Shown here piece after piece: positions 35,501-47,500 of a stretch of DNA of 64,000 nt; position 1 is the first letter of the stretch; every line of letters starts with the position of its first letter. The translations under genes were made by a program, and so were the position numbers. Source of the DNA: Gammaproteobacteria bacterium (GTDB lineage Bacteria > Pseudomonadota > Gammaproteobacteria > HTCC5015); contig JANQRI010000021.1 in NCBI GenBank assembly GCA_028284675.1, forward strand, positions 113,178 through 177,177, written 5' to 3'. The notes under the pieces were generated by a model, which saw nothing but the letters and a program-made list of their open reading frames with translations, was not told the origin of the DNA and did not search any database.

Positions 35501-38500
35501 TAACGCGTAAAGATCAGACTCTCTGATATAGGCTTCGTTATCTGCATCGATATTTAAATCAGAAACCGTACCGGCAAACGTAAATACTCCACCGACATTA
35601 TTGACCAGAAACATGTCGACAGTCTCACGCGAGATAGAACTGACTTCGATATCCTGCCCATAGATGATGGAGCCAGTTGATGAACTCTGATTATCACGAA
35701 TATAAGCTCTTGTTGCACTGCTGATTTGAGTTCGATCGGCAGCGGCTCCAACACCGACAAAACCGCCTACACCGCCCATAGTTAATATCCCAGGCTCAGC
35801 GCCGACTAACACATCCAAAAAGAGATCTGAATGTGCCCGAACAATAACATCACCGCCAAAACTATCGTTACTATTAATCGTCGAGCCCGCAATAAATGCT
35901 TCTGTAGTGTCGGCAACTTCAGTAGATGACGCCATACCACCAACCCCTACAAAGCCTCCCGCACCGTTTAACACAAGGAACATAGGGTCATCGCCAACTG
36001 GTCGCTCGATAGTATTGGCTATTACAGCCAAACCGTTGAGATTCTCAAACGACTCTATACCTGTATCCGCATCCCAACGCTTAACTTCTACTCCTGCACC
36101 ATCGCCCTGAGCTTGTACAAAGGAGCTATCAATATATGCCAGCGTCGTATTCTCAAACGTGTTAACCGTTACGGTTCCTGATGCACCGACAAACCCTCCG
36201 GCTCCGGCCCCTGCGTGCAAACTAATTTGATTATCAGTTTCTGCAAAAACCACAACGCTACCACCTGCTTCGATGGTTGAACCCACGATTGAGGCCTGTA
36301 CATCGGATTCAAGCTGGTGAACTGCGACACTCCCGGCAACTCCGACAAACCCGCCGGCACCACCGACTGTATCTGTTTCAATGGTTGTAGTTGATAACGC
36401 ATTAACTATTACGTTACCGCTTACAATCAGGTTATTAGATGCATTGATACCAGCATAAATCTGATTATTAATATCCAAATAAGCTGCTGCACCACCAACA
36501 CCGACAATCGCACCGCCGCCGCCGAAACTAATCGCATCGATTATTGAATTTTCTTGCGCTAAAACCAATAGCGAAGCTGCATCCATAGAAGTTATGCTAT
36601 CAACAGTGGATGTCACAGTATTGCCAATGCTGTTGGTCGCAATTCCGACACCGACCGCAACACCTGCCGCGCCAGCACCCCCACCACTAAAAGCATCAAT
36701 GATTGAATTATCCAAAGCCTGCAAACTAACTACCGCATTATCAGCGTCAACGGTACCGTTAGAGAGATGGCTATCGATAGTATTTTCGATCTCGTTTAGT
36801 GACACCGAGCCACCTAGAGCAAAAACCGCTGCTCCCGCACCACCGACAGACAATGTTTGTAAATCGGCGTTTGAATTCGCAGTAATGGTTAAACTGCCGC
36901 CCTCTACGGTAAGACCGGAGTCATCAGCATATGCAGTAACCATATTGCCAATATCGTTGGTTGACAAAGCGGCACCAATAGCCGCCCCACCGGCGCCGGC
37001 CACTCCGCCAGCTAATGCGTCAATAGTGCTTTCGTCACTGGCTGCTAAAAGTATGGATCCATTCACTGTAACTTCGGAACCACTCGCAATGTGTGCATCT
37101 GCCGTATTATCAATTTCATTTAAAGACACCGAGCCACCCAAAGCAAAAGCCCCAGCGCCGGCACCACCGACAGACAATGTTTGTAAATCGGCGTTTGAAT
37201 TTGCAGTAATGGTTAAACCGCCGCCCTCTACGGTAAGACCGGAGTCATCAGCATATGCAGTAACCATATTGCCAATATCGTTGGTTGACAAAGCGGCGCC
37301 AATAGCCGCCCCACCGGCACCGGCCACCCCACCAGCCAATGCGTCAATAGTGCTTTCGTCACTGGCTGCTAAAAGTATGGATCCATTCGCTGTAACTTCG
37401 GAACCACTTACAATACGTGCATCTGCGGTATTATCAATTTCATTTAAAGAGACCGAGCCACCCAAAGCAAAAGCCCCAGCGCCGGCACCACCCACCGTTA
37501 TACTCTCAATCTCTGCTGCGGAAATCGCTCTTAAATCAACGTTATTGTTATCCGCAATAATGGTTGAACTATCGATATATACGGTAGTTGTATTACTAAT
37601 ATCATTAGTGGCGATAGCAGCGCCTATCGCCGCTGTACTGGCACCCGCAACTCCGCCAGCCAATGCGTCAATTCTGCTATCGTCGATTGCCTCTAACTGA
37701 ACTGTGCCATTAGCTTGAATGGCAGAACCGTTAACGATATGCGCATCGATATTATTATTTATTTCGTTTAGTGATATTGAGCCGCCCAATGCAAATGCGC
37801 CGGCTCCCGCACCACCCAACGCGAACGATTTAATTTTTGGCTCTGGATTTCCATTTTCATCGAAATTGTCCACAGCGACAGACCGGGAAGTTAACTCAAT
37901 GTTATTGGCCGTCGAGGTCACTGTCGCATTATCAATATAAGCCACAACATTATTTTCGATATCATTGATCGCATTGGCTGCGCCTATGCCAGCTGTACCC
38001 GCTCCGCCAATACCACCTGCGATTGTGTTTATGGTCGTGGCATCTTCAGCCAGTAGGCCAATTCGACCTCCGGCTGTAACATTTCCCGAACTACCAATAT
38101 GAGCATCGTAAGTATTATTAATACTGTTAACCGATGTTGCACCACCCAGCGCAAAGGATTCAGCGCCACCACCGCCGATCGACAGCGCTTCGATTATGCC
38201 AACACCTCTCGCATTCAAACCCAAGGCACCACCAGCATTCACTGTGCCATCGATAGATGCAATCACACTGTCTTCTATATTATTGATCGCAAGCCCGGCA
38301 CCAACTCCAGCAGTGCTGGAAACACCGACCAATCCAGCCACTGTTTCTAAGGCCATATCGCTATTAGCGATTACATTCACATTGCCTACAGAATTAACGC
38401 TGGCGTTGCTATCCAGATGCGCAATACTTTCTTCATTCAGGTTATAAACTGTTGTACCACCGGCAACACCAGCAGTTTCACCAAATGCAAATGCAACTGA

Positions 38501-41500
38501 AATCGAATTTACTTCGGAGCTTTTATCACTTTCAACCGTCACATTACCACCAGCATTAATAGTGGTCAGCGATCCGATTCCGGCCTCGACCGAGCGTGTA
38601 AAGTTACCGACATCGACACCCGCACCAACACCGGTTGCTTCAAACCCAATCCCGAATGCACCGGCAATGCTGTCAACTTCCATTTGACTGGTCGCCGAAA
38701 CCTGCACTGCCTGGGCTGCATCAATGCTGCCGATAGTTTGATTAATTTGGTTTGATTCTCCTAAAGCTGCACGGGTATTTTCATCAATGATATTAATTGT
38801 CAATGAACCGGCAATCCCGGAAGATTCTCCAACAGAGCCGCCGACCGCCACACTCGTCGCTCTATCGACAGGTGTCAGCACAGCGTCAGCAAGCAAAGCA
38901 ATCGCTCCGGTGACATCCGCCTGCACACCACTGCCAAAAACCGCCAGGGTATCGTAATTAATATTGTTATATGCGATCGAGCCACCAACCCCTGAACCAT
39001 CGAAGCTCACAGCACCCGCACCGGCCAGATTTTCTACTGCAAGCTGATTACCTGACTGCACATTCAGATCAGCGGTTGAAACCAGATTTACGTTATCACC
39101 AATCGAGGCCTCGCTATTGCTTTCAATATCATTGATTGCAACTGTTCCAGCCACACCGTTATTATCATCCGCACCTGACCCGGATGCTGAGCGCACGACA
39201 AAATCATTGCGCTCATCAAGCGGAGTGATTGCTTCGACCGTAATGCCTGCCGCAGTAACGTTTGCACCTTCACCGATGGATGCCGTGTTTTCCAAGCGAG
39301 CAATATTGATGCCGGCACCAGCGCTTATCGCACTTTCACCTAACACCGCAAGCCCCAAAGCCTCATTATTCATATCAACTTGGCTTAGGCTGCCAACACG
39401 TAAGCGACCATTACTGACCAAGGTTATGCCTGAACCAATTTGAGCTCTGGCATTGGAGGATTGCTGATTGACACCAATCGCAGCTCCGACCACCAGATCG
39501 GCGTTTTGCAATTCTATATCGCCATTAAACAAGCTGGTAATGGTATTGATTCCATTGCGAATTTCATTGATCGTTGCACCGACTTCATTTACGGAATCGA
39601 CAAAACCATTTATCTTGTCACCCACTTCGCGCAAACCATCCAGCTCATCGACACCAAAAAAGTCCAATACCCGAAGTGCTAAACGGATATAACCGACATA
39701 ACTGATATCATTGACATCAAAGTTAATTAAATTGCTGGTATCACCGCTGGCACCTCCACCACCTGTATCCAGAGACGCACCCAAAACTCCGGCTATCGCT
39801 TCAACCGCACTCACAATTTCTGACATTGCGGTGACTGTTACATCACCTTCAACCGTCGCATCTCTATTCAGCAATGCACTGGTATCATCATCATCAATAT
39901 TAAATGCCAGTGTTGCACCAACCACGGTATCAGTGCCAATCGCTTCTGAATCGGCTGTCACTACTACATTAGCGTTATGCGTGGCTTCGACTGTCAAGTC
40001 ACCGGATAACTGCAAAGCACTGCCCTGACTAACAATCGCTTCGGCAGTATGATCCACTTTCGATAATGACAAAGCAGGCGTGATTGCCAAAGCGTTGGGG
40101 CTGGTATCAATCGCTCCGGCCTCTGAGAATGTAATCACCTCCCGTATGGAGTTCGTGGTTACTATTAAGTCGTTGACATTGCTTAAAATCGCATTATCCA
40201 CTAGCTGTGCACGGGCAACTAAATCAGCAAAACTTAATGCAACTGATGCTCCTATTCCTACCGATCCGCCGCCCTCAACGGACGCTTTAGCATTGGTTTC
40301 TATCGACACCATGTTCTGTGCATCAATGGAAACATTGCCACCACCTGCATCGACAACCCCGTCACTCGAAATCATCGCTTCTGTCGTTACCGACGCATTA
40401 TTTCTCGCGAAAGAGCCGGCCACGCCTACATTGTTCGCCCCGGCACCGGAAGTGGACTCAGCCATAAAGGCCTTTTTGTTATTTGCTGTCTGTGTTTGTG
40501 CACTGACCACAACGCCATTGGAACGCGTCTGGCCATTGATCAATGCAGTGGTGACAATATCACCGGTATTAATCGCAACCCCTACACCGACGCCACTGGC
40601 ATCGGCATTTACTGTTGAACCGTTTCCATCCGCACTGACCGCCAAAATCTCCTGCGCCGAAACAGTCAATAACCCTGTTGTAGTCAATGGATTGGTTGTA
40701 TCAATTCGGGCTATAGTGTCAGCGTCGACGATATTAAGTGCCAATGCCGCAGCAACCTGCAAATCCCCTTCAGCCGTGCTGCCGCCTTGCTCATTAGTCG
40801 CATCAGCTGACTCGGATGATGAATCTGAATCGCTTGTGGTGGTTCCACCCGACCCGGCCGTACCACCGTTGCCGGTAGCGCCTCCCGAAGTTGCAATAGA
40901 CTTGGTATCCACTGTTAATGCTGTACTGGCATCAACTGTGATTGAATCGGGTGATTCAATAATGACAACACCCTCTCCGATCGAAGCTTGTGTTTGCACA
41001 TCGATATTAACGAACGCAACACTGCCACCTGACGCCTCGGTGGATTCTTCCGGTTTACCGTCCGCTGTGGTTGACACTATCACCACATTATTTGCAATAA
41101 CATTCAAATCGCCGCCAACGCTTAAATTCGCGGCGCCATCAATACTCGCTATCGCATCGCTGTTGATTGCAGAAAACGCTAAAGTAGCATTCAGGCCGGT
41201 ATCATCATTAGACGGCTCAGTTTCTTCGGTTTCTTCATCATCCACCTGCGCTTTCGCCACTGCCGTGACATCGACACTGGATGTTGCAATCACATCCAAA
41301 TCACCGATTGCCTCAATACTCGCACCGTTGGTATTGACTTCAGCATTGGCATTTACATTCGCCAGCGCCACAACAAACCCTTCAAACTGAAGCCTGATAT
41401 TAGAAGGTAAGCTTTCGGGGTCTACGGGCAGAAAAAACTCTGAGTCACCTGTGACTGTCGACGTGGCACTGAGATTAATATTATTTCCCCTAAGCGTTGC

Positions 41501-44500
41501 GCCTGCCACACCGACCGAAGCAATAGCCTGCCCCAGAATAATTTGCTCCATAGTCTCGTAATTAAGACTTACCAGGTTATCAGGATTACCTAAATTAATC
41601 GTAAAGAAATCGCTGAGAATTTGAGTGATATCTCGTTGACTAATATCAAGACGGGCCACACCGCTGAGATTAATATCCCCGGAACTTATTATTGACGAAT
41701 CGCTATCAGCAATAATGCGGTCTGCTGTTAAAAATATGGCTCTATCATCAAGGCTAATATTACCGTCGATCGTTAATGTATCAACTCCTGCCCCCAGATT
41801 AATGATGACATCAGTAAGCTCAGGATCAGTCAAATCAATCGTTATGTCATCAAAAGTTGCCGAGCTTCTTAACAAAAGAGTATCTTGATCGAGCTGGACT
41901 AAAGTAGCAACATCATCACCAGCGAATTCTGGAAACAAATAAGCAATAAGGAAATCTTCTATGTCCTGTGAATTCTCGAAATTAAAACTTTCCCCTCCCT
42001 GGATTGCAACAATTCTATCATTAAATATTTGCAAAACTTCCAATGGCGCCGGATCTACGATATCCGCAATATTGATATCAAGATTTTGAATAACAGCAAT
42101 TCTTTGACTGTCTTCCAATGACGGATCATAAGTAATCAAAATACCATCAGAGGTTGCAGTAAATACATCAAACACATTTAGGGAAGCTTGATCCAAAACC
42201 ATCTCAAACTGCCTGGAATCAAAATCATAGCTGGCGTTGACAGCAAATAGATCTGAGTCAACAGCCGAATCAGTAAATGCAATAGAAGAAACACCAAAAA
42301 TATCGAGAGATGCTGAAGTGGCTGTAAAATCCAAACCCGCAATCAGGCCCTCACCTTCAGTGAAATCAATATTGGTAAATGACAGTTCAGGATTAGCGAG
42401 GGTAAATATTGAGCCAAACGAAACCTGATCATCATTATAAGCAGTTAAGCCAGCAAGAAAAAAACCATCATCCCTGACACTTAAAGCACGAGTAGCCTCC
42501 CGACCACCAACATTAACTTCGGTACCGGTAATATCCAAGCCCACATCAAATGGTGTAAATTCTACAATAAGGTTTTCTACTCCAAATAACTCCTGTCCGC
42601 GGGGAGCATTGGGCACATAGTTAAAAGATACCCCTGTTGCCGTGGCAACAAAAACATTGGCAATTACGATGTCCCATTCATCTGTATTAAAACTGAAAGC
42701 ATCGGTTGATATATCATAGCTGCCCTGGAAATTGACAATTGTAGACGCCAACACAGCACCAAAATTTATTTCAGCTGTGGCAGACGATATATTGATAGTC
42801 CCTTCGAGTGCTTCGCCTTCAGTATAATCAATAGTGCCAATACCAACCGTTATGTCATCTACTGTTAAGAAAGAGCCTATCGTCACATCAGTAGCAAAAA
42901 CATCAGGCAAACCGCCCAGAAAAAACCCATTATCGCGAATACTGAGTGCCCGAGTAACCGATTGACCATTAATATCAGTCGTAACCCCTTCAAACTCAAA
43001 GGTTCTATTATTAAGAGGAATGATAGTCAAGGCCAGACTGCTCAAACCGAGCAGCTCCTGATCTTCAGAGCGATTTGCATTGTAGGAAATAGTCGCGCCC
43101 AATGCAGTTGCGGAAAACACACTGCCAACAGTCAAGTCTAGCTGTTCAGCTCTTAGGTTAAAATCACCATTTCCAAGATTATAACTTCCTGATAATGCAA
43201 TACCATCAGAATTAATATCCATTACCGATGAACTTAATACAGTTCCCACATCCAAAGTAGCAGATGCAGAGGAAATATTTATACTCCCTGAAAGCTCTTC
43301 ACCTTCAGTGTATTCGATTGTACTGATACCAACAGTTAAATCGCTAATTAGCAACGAAGAGCCTATTGTTACATCGGTAGATAAAAACTCAGGCAATCCA
43401 CCTAAAGAAAAACCATTATCACGTATGCTCAAAACACGCGTTACCGTCTGACCACCCACATCCATGGCAACGCCTTCAAACTCAAAAGTACGATTATCCA
43501 AGGGAATGATAGTCAACGCGAGGCTACCTAAACCAAACAACTCTTGGTCTGCCGGCCCATTCGCATCGTAAGCAATCGAAATATCCGAAGCTGTTGCTGT
43601 GATCGCATCGCTGATGGCCAGATCCAATTGATCCGCCGACAAACTAAATGCATTCGTCGATAGATCGTACGTACCCGATAAAGCAATACCATCACTATTC
43701 GAATCTGCAATATTAGCCAACAGCACACCACCGACGTCTAAATTTACTGAGCGTGCGCCAAAATTGAGTATGCTGCTGCCTGAAGTAAAGTCCAAAGTGA
43801 TATCTTCGGCAGCGATTACATCACCGATGGCCAACGTATCGAGATTAATACTGCCCTGACCGGTGATCTGAAAATCCGTGTCATCAAACAGATTTTCATC
43901 TTGGATCCGGATTGCGGCTTCCGCAAACAAGGTCGACTCACCAATCGATAAAGAAGACGAAATAGGCAGGATCACATCCAAGGAGCCAATCGACTCCACG
44001 CTGGTAGTAAAATTATTATTCTGAATATCGCTGACCGTTAAGAAACCATCTTCCGGCGTCAAGTCATCAACCTGCAGTGACGCACCTAACGACAAGGCCA
44101 ATGAAGCTTCATCGAGATCCACGGACAAAATGCCTAAATCTATGCCTGCATAGAGCTCATCAACATTAAGCTCGGCTACTACGTCTATATGATCAACATC
44201 TATAAAAACATTTTCAATTGATAGAGGATTTGCATCCGGGTTCTGATTGAAAGCTGTTAGATCAATGCCAAAGCCCAACTCGGCATCAAGGGTTACCGCC
44301 AACTCAATATCGATCTGCTCTGACAGATTCAGCCCAAAACTCTCGCCCAATCCGGATAGATCCAACTCATAGGAGGATAGTTTGGCAATATCAAGATTAA
44401 TTGTGAACAGGCTTTGATTTTGATCTTCCGAAAGACCACCTTCCACATCGATTTCCAGTTCCAGCTGCAAATCAGCCGCCACACCGGCCCATAAACCCTC

Positions 44501-47500
44501 CAGATAATTCTCCAGACTTTGAGATAAACCCCAATAAGTCGGCTCTTCATCGAGCGTGTCCAGGTAATCAAGGTAGCCACCGACCGCATCGCCAAAACGA
44601 AAAAAGTCACCAATGTCCGGCCCCGGAGAGGCATGAAAAAATCCGTTAAAACTTACCGGGTTGTCACCGGCCAAGCCCACCAGGCTGCCAAAATCATTCA
44701 GTGCCCCCAACCCGTTAATGGCATCACCAAATGAATTCAGGCTTGCAACACTATCGCGCAAAACTATCGCCGAACCATCAGCCAACATTACCTCTGCTTC
44801 GGGAATTTCGGACGCATCCAAATATATGGGAGCATTTTCATTGTTAAGCCATGAGTGAGATGTACCATCTACATCTACTCGACCATCGACCGTGCCATTA
44901 ATTGCCACTTGGAAAAGTCTAATCGCAAAAACCGTATGCGAATCCATTTGGCCATTGGCCTCAAGAGGCAATCCATTTTCTCCAGGATAACCCAAGAAAG
45001 CTAAGCGTTGTTGAACTCGGTACACATCAAGTACATTATTTTGCCCGCCTTCACCTACACTATTACTTAATTTAAATTCACTGGCACCTGCATTAATCGA
45101 AAAACTGATGTTTTGTTCTTGGTCATCAATCAATACGGTAAATTCCACTTCCCCAGGCGAACGATTGAAAACAAAATCTACATCAGGCACGAAATAAAGC
45201 ACGCCCGTCGTTGCAAACGAGGTTCTGTCTACCGCATCGGAGTAGAAAACCGTCCCCCCCGGAACAATCAGCGGCGTATTGACGCTTCCCAAATTGGGAG
45301 CAAAAGAGTTGCCATTGCTTACCCTGCCTAAATCAACCTTGAGGATATCGCCCGTAAAAACATCAAACCGGTAGTCTATATCTTGAAGCGGCGGCCTCAG
45401 GCTAATATGAATATGATCATCATGACCTCCCGCCGGCCTGTTTTCTATCCCGGCTCTATCTAGCACCTGTCTCAAACGTGGGTAACTGTCTTGGTTACCA
45501 GTTCCTCCAACAAGAACTTCAGAAAATTGATCGCCTGCGGCTTGATAAAATGCATTAATCTGATTGAATACTTGCCGCTCCCTGGGCGTCAGCGCCGTTA
45601 ACATTTCCTCCAAAGTCATATTGTCCGGATCAGCAAAGACTACTCCAGAACTTGTGGGAAAGTTTCCACTAAACCCAACGTCTATATCATGTCCAGCTTT
45701 GTGTTCGGAATGCGGGCCTCCAGCCGCCGCCCCATTCCAATCTATATCTGGATACTCTGTTAACGAGGTAATATGTGGGGAAATACTCGCTTCGTTGCGG
45801 ATAGCCTCCTCCAGGATACGTACACTCCAGTCGCTGGCCCAAGTTTCAAAATTAATATTGCTATTATCCAAATAGGTTTCACCCGTTGTATCGACCCAAC
45901 GTGGTGCATTACGAGCATTTAACCAAGTGTTATCATAACCCCCGGGTACAATGATTTCGCCGTTTCTAGGCCTGCCTGCGCCGTCTTCCCGGACTACTGC
46001 GCTAAATAATTCCAGAGCATCAAAAAACACTCTCTCTTGCTCGGCCCTTTGTGCTGGATCAGTAACCAAATCAAATGGCATGACGGTAATTTCAGGTGAC
46101 TCTCCACTCTGAGGAAGTTCTACCTCTGGCGTTGCAGGGTCATCATTAACTCTTACTTTCTCACCCCTGAAATTTAAGTAAGCCAACCTTTGTTGTACAT
46201 TCAATACATCCAAAGCATTATTTTCACCATTAGCACCGACAGAATCGCCCAAAGTAAAAGCCGTATATCCATCCTCAATATCTACACTAAACCAACGGGT
46301 AACTTCATCCACTTCAAGAAAACTATTGATTGATCCCTGAAAACCCGGAATAAATGTATTGGCATCATTAACATTTTCGCCTATGACCGGAGCGAAATAT
46401 GCCTGGCCGGTGGAAATAAATGGGTCATCCCCCAACTCATTTGATAAAAATACTTCGCCCGCACCTTCAAATTGAAACTCATCCAGAGCCTGAAAAGTAC
46501 TATCGCCATAAATTTCCTGAAAATCTAAAGTTGTTATATCGCCTGTAAAACCATCAAATTCATAACCCAAATAGAAATTATCAAGACGAATTTCTGAATC
46601 AACACCAAAAGGATCAAAAAGCTCTAAAGTTAAATTGTAATTTTCACCACGTAGGCTCTCATCAATTTCCACAAAATAAGAGACAAAGCCACTGGTATTC
46701 GAATCCAAAAGCCCTCTTTCCGCTTCAACCAGGTTATCATCAAGCCAAACTCTTAAACTATCGTCTAAACTAGAATTTTCAACCGAAATATCAAATGCCA
46801 ATAATCCGGCATTTTCATCAACACTAAAATCATAATAAATAGCTGTGTTATGATCAGCATTCAAACTATAGAAATGATTATCATTGCTCCCTTGGATTTC
46901 ACCTCCCACAAAAGAAGACCCTAAAATATCACCTGTTTCAAAAGTGATCAGCGAATTAAAGCCATCAAAACCAGTTCCAAATCCAATATTATCAATCCGA
47001 ACTTCTGAATCTACCGCATCAAATAAACCACTATCAATTATTGCAAATGTAAGGGAATGACTTTCATTGCGCCAATCTTCATCAATCGATAAAGCAACCG
47101 ATGCAAAACCGCTATCAACTGAGTCCAAAGAAAAAACATCACTATCCGCAGATATAATACTGCTATCATCAAACAATAGATCATCATCAAGCCACACCTG
47201 AAAAACATCATCAGAGCTATCATCAGATACCCAAAAGTCAAAGGTTAAATACTCTGCTTCCAGAGGAATATATAAATCATTATGTGTTCTTGAACTATCT
47301 CCAAAATTCAACTCCAAAAAACGATTTCCATTTGCTTCTTCACCTATTTCACCACCTCCACCACCATCGAACGAAGACCATCCTGGCATAAGATCAAATT
47401 CGAATAGGCCTATATTCGCTCCTGGATTTTCGAAATCTCCATTAACAATATCGAAACGATCCCATTCCGGTTGCCAGACTATCGATGCAAACTCTTGTTG

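Noticed and set aside
36594..37700. Plus-strand frame of 368 codons with internal repeats
   Set aside because: Antisense shadow of the 324-bp repeats in the giant gene; the repeats in its translation mirror those of the sense frame.
40080..41390. Long plus-strand open frame (436 codons) opposite the giant gene
   Set aside because: It is antisense to the Ala/Ser/Thr-rich repeats of the giant; repetitive codon use removes stops on the other strand. Its translation is low-complexity Ala/Ser/Pro/Thr without domain features.
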